51,204 nt of DNA from Bacteroidota bacterium (GCA_947479755.1 CANKAM010000026.1:1-51204), one strand, 5' to 3'; counted from the first letter of the stretch, positions 25,912 through 33,993 are shown. Numbers and translations: made by a program. Notes: generated by a model from the letters alone, not told the origin.

Positions 25912-26454
25912 TTAGTGTTTTGCAAAACTCGCAAACAGTTCTGTCTTCTCTTCCTCGGTTAAGTGTCGCCACCCCCCTACCTTTAATTTGCCAAGAGTAA
26001 TATTCATAATGCGCACACGCTGCAACTTCAAAACCTGATAACCAAACACATTACACATTCTGCGTATCTGACGGTTAATGCCTTGTTTAAGTATAATGCG
26101 AAAGATGCGTCTGCTTCCCGGTTCGGAAGTTATTTTGCAAGGATTGGTAACACCAATGCCGATATCCATTCCTTCTGCAACTGCTTTTGTAAAGCGTGTC
26201 ATTAGCGGCAGGTTAAGTGTAACAACATATTCCTTTTCATGCTCAAACTCAGGATGCGTTATCTTATTCATAATCGCTCCGTCATTGGTCATTAATATCA
26301 ATCCTTCTGAAGCTTTGTCCAATCTGCCAACAGGCAAAATGCGTTTGGGATATTGGATGGCATCAATGATATTACCTTCAATTTTTTCGGTGGTGCAAAC
26401 AATACCAACAGGTTTGTTGTAGGCAAGGTAAATAAAGTTATTGGGCGTTTTCAT
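25912..26454 (-). CDS. Pseudouridine synthase, RsuA/RluE/RluF family
   Basis: 180 aa from the ATG at 26454. The catalytic motif GRLDKASEGL carries the Asp that attacks the uracil (Asp46 from this start). Also present are YLAYNKPVGIVCTT, EKEYVVTL and GINRQIRRMCNVFGY, typical of enzymes that modify rRNA or tRNA. It lacks the N-terminal S4 RNA-binding domain, as RluE does. A perfect TACCTTTG promoter element overlaps the upstream TTG that would start a longer frame, so 26454 is the start. It is divergent from the small secreted protein at 26500, and its stop is 3 bp from the convergent GH105 stop. Confidence 0.88.
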   Translation of the reverse strand: MKTPNNFIYLAYNKPVGIVCTTEKIEGNIIDAIQYPKRILPVGRLDKASEGLILMTNDGAIMNKITHPEFEHEKEYVVTLNLPLMTRFTKAVAEGMDIGIGVTNPCKITSEPGSRRIFRIILKQGINRQIRRMCNVFGYQVLKLQRVRIMNITLGKLKVGGWRHLTEEEKTELFASFAKH

Positions 26455-26463
26455 GCTTTGCGG

Positions 26464-26471
26464 CAAAGGTA
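26464..26471 (-). promoter_or_regulatory. -7 promoter element (TACCTTTG)
   Basis: Perfect TAnnTTTG on the minus strand, 9 bp before the pseudouridine synthase ATG; only 4 bp separate it from the opposing -7 box at 26476-26483. Confidence 0.7.
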
Positions 26472-26475
26472 TCTG

Positions 26476-26483
26476 TATCTTTG
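26476..26483 (+). promoter_or_regulatory. -7 promoter element (TATCTTTG)
   Basis: Perfect TAnnTTTG 16 bp before the ATG at 26500, back to back with the minus-strand element at 26464-26471. Confidence 0.7.
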
Positions 26484-26499
26484 CATAACAAAACAGATA

Positions 26500-26802
26500 A
26501 TGCTTAAAAACCTTTTTCTTTCACTCGTTTCCGTATTTATTATTTCGCCCGCTTTTGCGCAGGTGCTGAAAGTGAGTTATGCTCCAAAGGTTAATCTGCA
26601 AAAAACCAACTCATTCAATAGTATTGATGTTCGTTCTGTAAAACCGGAACAAATCAATGGCTTAAATTCAATAAACAAAGGCATTCATTACACCGCCCTA
26701 TTTTGCCGGATGGAAAACAAGGTTCACAAACAACTGAATATGTGGGTAAAACTAAGAGCCGGTAATGATGACGATTACAGAAAGCTTTGTGGTCAGCGAT
26801 AA
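26500..26802 (+). CDS. Small secreted protein, 100 aa
   Basis: The start at 26500 gives a clear signal peptide (MLKNLFLSLVSVFIISPAFA, cut before QVLK). The mature part is about 80 residues, basic, with one line of interest: KPEQINGLNSINKGIHYTALFCRMENK then a polar tail with two Cys. I recognise no family. A longer frame from 26353 runs through the divergent promoter and is not used. It has its own promoter and is followed by another secreted protein with a separate promoter. Confidence 0.7.
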   Translation: MLKNLFLSLVSVFIISPAFAQVLKVSYAPKVNLQKTNSFNSIDVRSVKPEQINGLNSINKGIHYTALFCRMENKVHKQLNMWVKLRAGNDDDYRKLCGQR

Positions 26803-26836
26803 GCAAAGGACAAACGAATCACAATCCCTTATTTTG

Positions 26837-26844
26837 TACTTTTG
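26837..26844 (+). promoter_or_regulatory. -7 promoter element (TACTTTTG)
   Basis: Perfect TAnnTTTG ending 6 bp before the ATG at 26851, so the transcript should start at or beside the start codon. It rules out the TTG at 26842, which lies inside the element. Confidence 0.7.
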
Positions 26845-26850
26845 CGCTTG

Positions 26851-27816
26851 ATGTTCAGAATTATAAATCTCCTTCTTTTCACACTGCTTTCAGTGTGTTG
26901 CTTTTCACAAACTACAACGCAATCAAAACGGATAACCAAGCCTGTTACCGTTGACGGTAACTATAAGGAATGGGTTACCCCGTTTAATTTGTATGAAGCA
27001 AAAACACAACTGATGTTTTCAATCGCTAATAATGATAGCACACTTTACCTTTGCTTTCAATGTCCCGACCCCGTAAACCAGGATAAAATAATGCAGGCGG
27101 GTATGCAAGTGAGCATTAGCACCAAAGGAAAAAATAAAATAAACACTGCGATTCAGTTTCCGCTAAAGAAAGATAAGAACAGTAAAGAACAAGAACTGAT
27201 ACTTGAAAACCAAAACGGAATAGAAGGAATAAAAGCCGGTTTTTTGTTAAATAATTATGTGATGCTTACAGAAGGCTTTGTTACCCAGAACGGAATTGCT
27301 ACTGTTAAAGAAAGTCGGAATATTATGATAGCCATGCACTGGGACAGCATAAACACACTTGTATATGAACTGTCCATACCATTTAAAGAACTTTTCGGCA
27401 ATAGCTATGTTGCTGCTGACCTTGCAAAAGAACTAACACTTGGTGTTGAGATATTTGCTGTTGACCGCCCTGCCGACATGGATAACGCTAACCTTAGCAG
27501 TTTAAATACAAACAATGGCGGCAGTGTGGTAAATGGTGGCGGTATGCAAACCTACGGAGGCATGGGCAACGGAACAGGTGGTGGCATGCAGAATACAGGT
27601 TCTATGGGCGGAATGAATGGAATGAACAGCATGAATGGAATGAATGGTATGGGCAGCATGGCTGGATATCCCAACAACAGCATGGCAGGCATGAGTGGCA
27701 TGCAAAATAACGGTGCCGGATGGGATGGCAGCACAGTACCTCAATACCACGACATCAGCGGCCTGTTTGAAAAAGCTGAAATGAAGCAGAAGTTTTTGCT
27801 TACGATAACTCCGTAA
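26851..27816 (+). CDS. Secreted CBM9-like protein with Gly/Met/Asn-rich region
   Basis: 321 aa with a signal peptide (LLLFTLLSVCCFSQ). Residues ~25-205 resemble a carbohydrate-binding family 9/DOMON-like sandwich: ITKPVTVDGNYKEW, LYLCFQCPDPV, then VYELSIPFKELFG. Residues ~225-295 are low complexity, built from GGM, GMN and GM units (GGMNGMNSMNGMNGMGSM) with 14 or more Met. The C-terminus ends FEKAEMKQKFLLTITP. The Met-rich part could bind Cu(I) or give a flexible sticky surface, but that is conjecture. The Pro/His-rich frames on the opposite strand are shadows of this region. Confidence 0.7.
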   Translation: MFRIINLLLFTLLSVCCFSQTTTQSKRITKPVTVDGNYKEWVTPFNLYEAKTQLMFSIANNDSTLYLCFQCPDPVNQDKIMQAGMQVSISTKGKNKINTAIQFPLKKDKNSKEQELILENQNGIEGIKAGFLLNNYVMLTEGFVTQNGIATVKESRNIMIAMHWDSINTLVYELSIPFKELFGNSYVAADLAKELTLGVEIFAVDRPADMDNANLSSLNTNNGGSVVNGGGMQTYGGMGNGTGGGMQNTGSMGGMNGMNSMNGMNGMGSMAGYPNNSMAGMSGMQNNGAGWDGSTVPQYHDISGLFEKAEMKQKFLLTITP

Positions 27817-27863
27817 GCTACGCAGCACGGGAAAGACTTTTTCTAAACCGACACCTATTTTTC

Positions 27864-27871
27864 TACTTTTG
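27864..27871 (+). promoter_or_regulatory. -7 promoter element (TACTTTTG)
   Basis: Perfect TAnnTTTG 23 bp before the folD ATG. Confidence 0.7.
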
Positions 27872-27894
27872 CAACAAACGATTTTATTGCGCTA

Positions 27895-28782
27895 ATGATA
27901 GTAATTGACGGCAAACAAACAGCAGAAACAATAAAGGCAGAACTTGCCGTTGAAGTAGAGAACATCATTAAAAATGGTGGTAAAAGACCTCACCTTGCTG
28001 CTATACTGGTTGGAAACGATGGAGCCAGTGAAACCTATATCGCCTCAAAAGTAAAAGCCTGTAAGAAAGTAGGTTTTAACAGCACACTTATTCGTTTTCC
28101 GGCAGATACAACAGAAGAAGAACTGCTTGAGGAAGTAAAAAACATTAATAACAACGAAGACATTGACGGGCTGATTGTTCAGCTACCGCTGCCCAAACAC
28201 ATTTCAGAGAAAAAGGTAACAGAAACCATTGTTCCTGAAAAGGATGTGGATGGTTTCCATCCGCTAAATGTGGGTAAACTGGCTCTTAACCTGCCCGCCT
28301 TTATTTCAGCTACACCTTATGGCATCATGCAGCTGCTGGAACGCTATAAAATTGAAACGGCAGGCAAACATTGTGTTGTTATCGGCAGAAGCAACATTGT
28401 GGGCTCGCCTGTAAGTATTTTATTATCAAGAAATACCTACCCCGGAAACTGCACTGTAACACTTTGCCACAGCCGCACTCCCGACATAGAAAAATATACC
28501 CGCGAGGCCGATATTTTAGTAGTTGCTTTAGGCAAACCCTGTTTTGTGAAAGCCAATATGGTAAAGCAGGGGGTGGTTGTTATAGATGTGGGTATCACAC
28601 GGGTAGATGCACCTGAAACCGAGAAGGGTTACCGCATCATGGGGGATGTTGATTTTGATGAGGTGGCACCAAAAAGCAGTTACATCACTCCTGTACCCGG
28701 AGGTGTTGGTCCGATGACAATTGTTGCTTTATTGAAAAATACTTTATTATCTTTGAGCAACAAATTGAGTATTAACCACTAA
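27895..28782 (+). CDS. folD: Bifunctional methylenetetrahydrofolate dehydrogenase / cyclohydrolase
   Basis: 295 aa. The diagnostic motifs are [13 protein letters not shown] with the catalytic Lys, [25 protein letters not shown] (Rossmann loop) and [10 protein letters not shown] near the end. It interconverts 5,10-methylene- and 10-formyl-tetrahydrofolate through methenyl-THF, using NADP or NAD, and feeds one-carbon units to purines. It has its own promoter. The AP2-domain gene starts 12 bp after its stop and is probably cotranscribed. Confidence 0.96.
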   Translation: MIVIDGKQTAETIKAELAVEVENIIKNGGKRPHLAAILVGNDGASETYIASKVKACKKVGFNSTLIRFPADTTEEELLEEVKNINNNEDIDGLIVQLPLPKHISEKKVTETIVPEKDVDGFHPLNVGKLALNLPAFISATPYGIMQLLERYKIETAGKHCVVIGRSNIVGSPVSILLSRNTYPGNCTVTLCHSRTPDIEKYTREADILVVALGKPCFVKANMVKQGVVVIDVGITRVDAPETEKGYRIMGDVDFDEVAPKSSYITPVPGGVGPMTIVALLKNTLLSLSNKLSINH

Positions 28783-28794
28783 CACCCCCACAAC

Positions 28795-29403
28795 ATGAGT
28801 TACAAAATCAAACTAAAAAACGTTAAGAACGAAAGCGCTATTCTTGATGACAAAGGTTACAAAGCTGTTAAAGGCGATAAAAAGCTTTCATCAGTTAATT
28901 TTATGGATAACCTGCGTGCCCATTCCAGTGGCTACCCTATTTTTCAGCGCTGCATAACAACCAAAAAAAATCTGGTATATGAAACCATTTACCTGCATCG
29001 ATGGATTGCTGAGAAATTTTTAAAAAAGCCAAAGAGTAACCGCAAATTATTTCTGAGCTTTAAAAACGGAAATGTTCAGGATTGCCGCGTGGAAAATTTG
29101 CAATATGTAACAATGAGTGATTTGCGCAGATCTAACAGCAACACAAATAATAGCAGCGGTTATCGCGGTGTTACAAAAGAAAACAAACGTTTTCGCGCAA
29201 ATCTGTATCATAAAAAAGTAAACTATAATCTGGGGTTTTTCAAAACTGCCGAAGAAGCGGCAAAGGCTTACAACAAAAAATCGCGTGAGCTATTTGGCGA
29301 AACCAACAGTTTAAATAAAATCAAACCGGCCGGTGCAAAAGCCAAATCAAAACCTGCTGCTGCCAAAACCAAGCCTAAAGCCAAAACCAAAAAGAAAAAA
29401 TAA
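28795..29403 (+). CDS. HNH-derived AP2-domain protein with Lys/Ala-rich tail
   Basis: 202 aa in three parts. Residues ~60-108 match the HNH_3/NUMOD-like homing endonuclease core: LHRWIAEKF (His68), KNGNVQDCRVENLQYVT (Asn101); but the His normally found in the HxdGN strand is a Ser here (LSFKNGN), so cleavage is doubtful. Residues ~121-170 are an AP2/ERF domain (SGYRGVTKENKRFRANL, then FFKTAEEAAKAYNKKS). Residues ~177-202 are histone-H1-like (PAAAKTKPKAKTKKKK). It should bind DNA, likely nucleoid- or regulator-like rather than as a nuclease. It follows folD by 12 bp and is closed by a strong terminator. Confidence 0.82.
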   Translation: MSYKIKLKNVKNESAILDDKGYKAVKGDKKLSSVNFMDNLRAHSSGYPIFQRCITTKKNLVYETIYLHRWIAEKFLKKPKSNRKLFLSFKNGNVQDCRVENLQYVTMSDLRRSNSNTNNSSGYRGVTKENKRFRANLYHKKVNYNLGFFKTAEEAAKAYNKKSRELFGETNSLNKIKPAGAKAKSKPAAAKTKPKAKTKKKK

Positions 29404-29424
29404 AACGCTGCTTAATAAAAGCGG

Positions 29425-29464
29425 AAAAGGCTAAGACATCTGAAAAGATGTGTTAGCCTTTTTT
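29425..29464. terminator. Bidirectional intrinsic terminator
   Basis: AAAAGGCTAAGACATCT, 4-base loop, then AGATGTGTTAGCCTTTTTT. It serves the AP2 gene and the convergent SiaB gene, whose stop codon lies inside the right arm. Confidence 0.9.
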
Positions 29465-30079
29465 GTTAACCACCGCTTGATCTTCAACTAAAGCAAGTTC
29501 GAATGATATGTTTACCTTGAATGAAAAATAAGAGAAGTTATCATCCACAGGACGAAAATCATATTCCAATTTTCTTCCGCTCCTGCGCGAAATATCCAGC
29601 AAACCAAGACCAGCACCACCTTTAGCCGAGAACTCTGCTACTTTCATCTTTTCGGTATAATAATCCCTTATCACTTCAGGACTTAAGCCATTAATAAGAT
29701 CAATAATTTCTTTCAGCGTTTCAATCCGCTCATTGCGTATCAGGTTTCCCGTTATAACAAAATAGTGGTCAATGCCTTTTCCAATAACAAGTATGGCAGC
29801 TTGATTTAATTTTTTAACCGGTGAAACATCAGCATGATTAACAATGTTCTGAACGCATTCAACCAATACATTAAACACTCTGCGTATGAGTTTTTTCTCA
29901 CCGCTGGCTCCTTTCATTTTTATTTCTGCAATAGCTAATAGATCATGAACGGTATCATTGGTCATTTCGTCACGAAAAACAAGTAACAACTCTTTTTCAG
30001 TCATTATCCGGTCAAAACCGAAAAGCTGATAAATAAGGTCTAAGTGTTTCGAGTCGTCAAACAGTCGGGCTTCAGTCAT
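29453..30079 (-). CDS. SiaB-family protein kinase (HATPase fold)
   Basis: 208 aa. The GHKL/HATPase signature is visible as VLVECVQNIVNHA (Glu74, Asn78) and GGAGLGLLDI (154-163), with the long linker DYYTEKMKVAEFS between. This matches the SiaB/DUF6272 group, serine kinases that phosphorylate a partner (SiaC or a STAS protein) opposed by the SiaA phosphatase in a switch linked to biofilm and cyclic-di-GMP signalling in Pseudomonas. No partner gene lies next door; the STAS gene at 15455 is the nearest candidate. It sits alone, convergent with the AP2 gene and divergent from queE. Confidence 0.78.
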   Translation of the reverse strand: MTEARLFDDSKHLDLIYQLFGFDRIMTEKELLLVFRDEMTNDTVHDLLAIAEIKMKGASGEKKLIRRVFNVLVECVQNIVNHADVSPVKKLNQAAILVIGKGIDHYFVITGNLIRNERIETLKEIIDLINGLSPEVIRDYYTEKMKVAEFSAKGGAGLGLLDISRRSGRKLEYDFRPVDDNFSYFSFKVNISFELALVEDQAVVNKKG

Positions 30080-30171
30080 ACTCAGGATAGTTAATTGCTG
30101 ATTTATACCGCTGGATGTACTTTAATGTTCATAAGTCTCGACAAACGACATGCCTGAATAAGTAAAAGAAT

Positions 30172-30179
30172 TAATTTTG
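30172..30179 (+). promoter_or_regulatory. -7 promoter element (TAATTTTG)
   Basis: Perfect TAnnTTTG 23 bp before the TTG at 30203; it supports a start near there for queE. Confidence 0.6.
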
Positions 30180-30202
30180 AAGCCTTATTAAAAAACACGC
30201 TT

Positions 30203-30835
30203 TTGCAGGTAAAAGATGATACATTGTTAAAGAACGGTAAAAATCTTCCGTTGATGGAAGAATTTTACACGATTCAGGGCGAAGGTTTTCACAGCGGAAA
30301 ACCTGCCTGGTTTATTCGTGTAGGTGGCTGTGATGTGGGGTGCCACTGGTGCGATGTTAAGGAATCATGGGATGCTTCGCTTCATCCGCTGACAAATACG
30401 GATACCATTGTAGCAAATGCACTTAACAATCCTTCAAAAGCAGTAGTAATTACCGGAGGAGAACCACTTACCTACAATCTTGATTACATCTGCGCAGAAC
30501 TGAAAGGAAACGGAATAACAATTTACTTAGAAACTTCCGGGGCTTATCCTTTGAGCGGTAATTTTGACTGGATTTGTCTTTCACCAAAAAAAACGGCATC
30601 ACCTTTGCCTGAAGTATTTGCAAAAGCACACGAACTGAAGGTGATTATCCACAACAAAAACGATTTTGAATGGGCAGAGAAAAATGCTGAACAGGCAAAT
30701 AAGGATTGCATCCTTTTTCTGCAACCCGAATGGAGCAAGGCAAAAGAAATGATGCCATTAATTACTGAATATGTAATGCAACATCCGAAATGGAACATTT
30801 CGTTGCAAACGCACAAATACATGAACATTCCCTGA
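30203..30835 (+). CDS. queE: 7-carboxy-7-deazaguanine synthase QueE
   Basis: 210 aa from a TTG start; the first ATG (30254) would leave only MEEFYTIQGEG at the N-terminus, also possible. The radical-SAM cluster motif is CDVGCHWC (Cys43, Cys47, Cys50), preceded by FYTIQGEGFHSGKPAWFIRVGG and followed by VITGGEPL. It converts 6-carboxytetrahydropterin to CDG in the queuosine/preQ0 pathway. Other queuosine genes are not in the window. The stop overlaps the start of the PorE-like gene (ATGA), so the two are translated together. Confidence 0.93.
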   Translation: MQVKDDTLLKNGKNLPLMEEFYTIQGEGFHSGKPAWFIRVGGCDVGCHWCDVKESWDASLHPLTNTDTIVANALNNPSKAVVITGGEPLTYNLDYICAELKGNGITIYLETSGAYPLSGNFDWICLSPKKTASPLPEVFAKAHELKVIIHNKNDFEWAEKNAEQANKDCILFLQPEWSKAKEMMPLITEYVMQHPKWNISLQTHKYMNIP

Positions 30836-32760
30836 TGAAAAAATTACTCTTCTTACTTCTGGTATCCTGCTTCCTGCATCTTGCTTCTTTTGCGCAACCA
30901 AAGAAATACACTTCTGAATCAAAACGCGCCATCAACCTATACGAAACTGCGTTGGATTACTATAATGCACGACAGGATGAACTAGCAAGAACCACACTGC
31001 TAAAAGCCCTTGATTCTGATGATAAATTTCTGGAAGCACGCATTATGCTTGCCGATATTTATACAGAAATGGAAGAGTACGAGCAGGCTATTGCACAATA
31101 CAGAAAAGTTATAACAACGAACCCTGACTTCTTTCCCAATGCTTTTTTTATACTCGGAAACATTCAAATGATGGTGGGAAAATACGATGATGCAAAAACC
31201 AGTCTTCAACGATTTTTAGAATACAAAGGCACACGGCCCGAAACACGTGAAAAGGCAAAGAAAAACCTGCTTACTGCCGAGTTTGGCAGCGAAGCAATAA
31301 AAAAACCTGTTCCTTTTGACCCGAAGAATTTAGGTGCCGGGGTAAATACTGCTGACGCTGAATATTTTCCAGCGCTTACTGCCGATGAGCAAACCATTGT
31401 TATTACGCGCAACAGCCGTCCTGCGGGTGGCGGACACGGACAGGAAGATTTTTATGAAAGCCGTCTGGCTGATGGTGAATGGGTTACTGCCCGCAATTTA
31501 GGTGCACCATTGAATACACCGGATAATGAAGGCGCTCAAACCATTTCTCCTGACGGACAACTGATGTTTTTTACCGGCTGCAACCGACCGGAAGGTTTGG
31601 GCGGTTGTGATATTTATTTCTCACGCAAAGTGGGCAACAACTGGACAGAGCCTCAAAATATCCGCAACCCTATTAACAGCAGTAAATGGGAATCTCAACC
31701 ATCACTTTCACCTGACAAGAAAACAGTTTATTTCTCCAGCAGCCGTGCAGGTGGAAAAGGTGATAAAGATTTATGGAGCAGCACGCTTACTGAACAAGGT
31801 GTGTGGGGCGTTCCTGTTAATCTGGGCAGTGTTATAAATACTCCTGAACAGGAAGAAAGTCCGTTTATTCACCCCGATAATCAAACGTTATATTTCTCTT
31901 CTGACGGACTTACGGGCATGGGCAGAAAAGACATTTTCTATTCGCGCAAAGATGCAACAGGCAACTGGACAACGCCTGTAAACCTTGGCTACCCGATTAA
32001 TACCTGGAATAATGATGATAGCTTTATTGTAGGCGCTACCGGTAAAGTAGCCTATTTTGCTTCTGACCGCAAAGGCGGTTTCGGTAGTCTTGATTTGTAT
32101 TCATTTGAGTTATATGAATCTGCACGACCAACGATGGTAACCTATGTAAAAGGAAGTGTATTTGCCAGTGACACCAAGAAACCTTTGGTTGCAAAATTTG
32201 AGTTGATTGATTTGGAAACGAACAAGGTTGTGGTTGAATCAAGCTCCAACAGCGAGAAAGGCGAATTTCTTGTCAGCCTTCCGGTAAATAAAAACTATGC
32301 ACTCAATGTTTCAAAAGAAGGGTACCTGTTTTACTCCGAGAACTTTTCATTGAAAGATATTAAAGACATTACTAAACCTTATCAACTGAATGTAGGCTTA
32401 CAACCAGTGAAGACAGGTGAAAAGGTGATTTTGAAAAATATTTTCTTTGAAACCAATTCATTTCAGTTGAAAGAAGAATCAACTGCCGAATTACAGAAAC
32501 TGCTTGCCCTGCTGCAGAACAACAAAAATTTAAAAATTGAAATTGGCGGACATACCGACAATGTAGGCGATGATAAAAGCAATCAACTGCTTTCAGAAAA
32601 TCGCGCTAAATCTGTTTACGAATACTTAACAACCAACGGTATTCTTGCTGAAAGGCTGAGATACAAAGGCTTTGGCGAAACCGCTCCTATTGCCACCAAT
32701 GATACCGAAGAAGGTCGCGCGCAGAACAGGAGAACGGAGTTTACTGTAATAGGGAATTAA
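30835..32760 (+). CDS. PorE-like OmpA-family protein (TPR, PD40 propeller, CRD, OmpA_C)
   Basis: 641 aa from the ATG overlapping the queE stop; the signal peptide ends at SFAQ (residue 21). Domain order: TPR helices (~25-130), a PD40 beta-propeller with repeats such as YFSSDGLTGMGRKDIFYSRK and YFASDRKGGFGSLDLYSF (~165-415), a carboxypeptidase-regulatory-like fold (~435-515) and an OmpA C-terminal peptidoglycan-binding domain (GGHTDNVGDDKSNQLLSENR, ~525-641). This order is that of PorE, the T9SS protein thought to tie the apparatus to peptidoglycan. Bacteroidota have several paralogues of this type, so the T9SS role is inferred. There is no lipobox. A dispersed repeat follows the stop. Confidence 0.85.
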   Translation: MKKLLFLLLVSCFLHLASFAQPKKYTSESKRAINLYETALDYYNARQDELARTTLLKALDSDDKFLEARIMLADIYTEMEEYEQAIAQYRKVITTNPDFFPNAFFILGNIQMMVGKYDDAKTSLQRFLEYKGTRPETREKAKKNLLTAEFGSEAIKKPVPFDPKNLGAGVNTADAEYFPALTADEQTIVITRNSRPAGGGHGQEDFYESRLADGEWVTARNLGAPLNTPDNEGAQTISPDGQLMFFTGCNRPEGLGGCDIYFSRKVGNNWTEPQNIRNPINSSKWESQPSLSPDKKTVYFSSSRAGGKGDKDLWSSTLTEQGVWGVPVNLGSVINTPEQEESPFIHPDNQTLYFSSDGLTGMGRKDIFYSRKDATGNWTTPVNLGYPINTWNNDDSFIVGATGKVAYFASDRKGGFGSLDLYSFELYESARPTMVTYVKGSVFASDTKKPLVAKFELIDLETNKVVVESSSNSEKGEFLVSLPVNKNYALNVSKEGYLFYSENFSLKDIKDITKPYQLNVGLQPVKTGEKVILKNIFFETNSFQLKEESTAELQKLLALLQNNKNLKIEIGGHTDNVGDDKSNQLLSENRAKSVYEYLTTNGILAERLRYKGFGETAPIATNDTEEGRAQNRRTEFTVIGN

Positions 32761-32764
32761 CCAA

Positions 32765-32821
32765 CGTCACCCTGAACTTGTTTCAGTGTCTCTGAGATGC
32801 TGAAACAAGTTCAGCATGACG
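32765..32821. repeat. Dispersed inverted repeat family, copy 2
   Basis: Begins CGTCACCCTGAACTTGTTTC and ends GTTCAGCATGACG; arms of 22 bp with two mismatches. It lies between the convergent PorE-like and alkB genes, 5 bp from each stop. Confidence 0.85.
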
Positions 32822-32826
32822 CTGCA

Positions 32827-33897
32827 TTAAGCCAGCGCAGCTCCTTCCGGCAACTGCTTTCTGTATTCGTCAATCTGCTTGTGCATAACCGAAAACCACA
32901 AAGGTGGAACCAATGCCATCAAAACCATAGCAGGATATCCTAAAGGCATTTGCGGTGCTTCTTCAAAGTGGCGCAACACCTGGTATTTGCGGCTAGCTTT
33001 GTAATGATGATCACTGTGGCGGGTAAGTTCAAAAAGCACAATGCGGCCAACGGGATGGTTAGAGTTCCATGAATGAACAGGCAATACTTTTTCAAAACTA
33101 TCGGGGCCTATTTTTTTTCTGCGCAAACCGTAATGCTCTACATAGTTGATGGTTTCTAATAACAATATGCCGATGAGCGATGCTACCAGAAAATAAAGTA
33201 ACGGCATTAATCCAAAAACAAAATAGATAAGCGTCAGCAAAGCCAGCTGTATCATCTGAAAACGTATCATTTCATTATGAATGGAGAAAAAGGCATGTCC
33301 GTTTTTTTTCAGTTTCTCAGACTCTAAATGCCATGCAGAAATGTAACTGAGCACAATGGATTTGATCCAGAAGAAATACACCACTTCTCCCCTGTCGGCT
33401 GATGCAGGATCTTTCTCTGTTGACACATTCTTATGATGTCCGCGGTTGTGTTCTATAAAGAAGTGCATGTACATTGTTGTAAGTAACAACGCTTTTGACA
33501 TAGCACGCTCATACCCGTTAATACGATGACCTAATTCATGTGCCAGATTAATTCCAATCACTCCGCAACCAATGCCCATGGTTACTACTCTTCCCCAAAC
33601 TTCAAAACTGCTGAGACCTGGTTCTTTTACCTGAAACAGAAAAATAATCAGGAAAATATACTGCAAGGGAACAAGGGCGTATAACATCCAATCGTAATAC
33701 GGATCATTAAGCGCCATTTCTTCTTCGGCTTCGTTCATGTTGGCTTTGCTTTGTTTACCAAACGCATCACCAAGGGGAATCATTACAAAGGCATAAATGA
33801 CCAGCGACCAGGTCCACCAGCCGTGGCCGTAGAATGCAAGAAGACTTACTAAAGGTGCAGTAAAAACGGTGAGGTATTTCAGTTGCCTTGTTTTCAT
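32827..33897 (-). CDS. alkB: Alkane 1-monooxygenase (AlkB-type di-iron hydroxylase)
   Basis: 356 aa integral membrane di-iron enzyme. All histidine boxes are present: HELGH (120-124), EHNRGHH (149-155), NYVEHYGL (251-258) and LTRHSDHHY (291-299). Hydrophobic helices fill ~10-45, 68-92, 100-118, 175-195 and 215-250. It hydroxylates terminal carbons of alkanes or fatty acyl chains and needs rubredoxin and its reductase, which are not in the window. Some Bacteroidota members act on other lipids, so alkane use is not proven. It is divergent from a TetR gene; a 34-bp palindromic operator covers both promoters. Confidence 0.93.
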   Translation of the reverse strand: MKTRQLKYLTVFTAPLVSLLAFYGHGWWTWSLVIYAFVMIPLGDAFGKQSKANMNEAEEEMALNDPYYDWMLYALVPLQYIFLIIFLFQVKEPGLSSFEVWGRVVTMGIGCGVIGINLAHELGHRINGYERAMSKALLLTTMYMHFFIEHNRGHHKNVSTEKDPASADRGEVVYFFWIKSIVLSYISAWHLESEKLKKNGHAFFSIHNEMIRFQMIQLALLTLIYFVFGLMPLLYFLVASLIGILLLETINYVEHYGLRRKKIGPDSFEKVLPVHSWNSNHPVGRIVLFELTRHSDHHYKASRKYQVLRHFEEAPQMPLGYPAMVLMALVPPLWFSVMHKQIDEYRKQLPEGAALA

Positions 33898-33947
33898 AAT
33901 GAATGAGTTTTTAAGTTTTTAATGCTTCAAAAATAGAAAATGTTTTT

Positions 33948-33955
33948 CAAAAGTA
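33948..33955 (-). promoter_or_regulatory. -7 promoter element of alkB (TACTTTTG)
   Basis: Perfect TAnnTTTG on the minus strand. It lies inside the left arm of the operator, 50 bp before the alkB ATG. Confidence 0.7.
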
Positions 33956-33983
33956 AACTATTTATTTAAAAATAGTTTACTTT
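33950..33983. promoter_or_regulatory. TetR operator, perfect 14-bp inverted repeat
   Basis: AAAGTAAACTATTT at 33950-33963 and its exact complement AAATAGTTTACTTT at 33970-33983, with 6 bp between. It covers the -7 boxes of both the alkB and TetR promoters, so repressor binding would shut both. Confidence 0.8.
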
Positions 33984-33984
33984 G
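33977..33984 (+). promoter_or_regulatory. -7 promoter element of the TetR gene (TTACTTTG)
   Basis: One mismatch to TAnnTTTG, inside the right operator arm, 9 bp before the ATG at 33994. The same TTTACTTTG form precedes the PorQ-like gene. Confidence 0.55.
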
Positions 33985-33993
33985 CACATAATT

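Noticed and set aside
27502-27828. Minus-strand His/Ala- and Pro/Met-rich frames
   Set aside because: Shadows of the Gly/Met/Asn-rich tract of the plus-strand CBM9-like gene.
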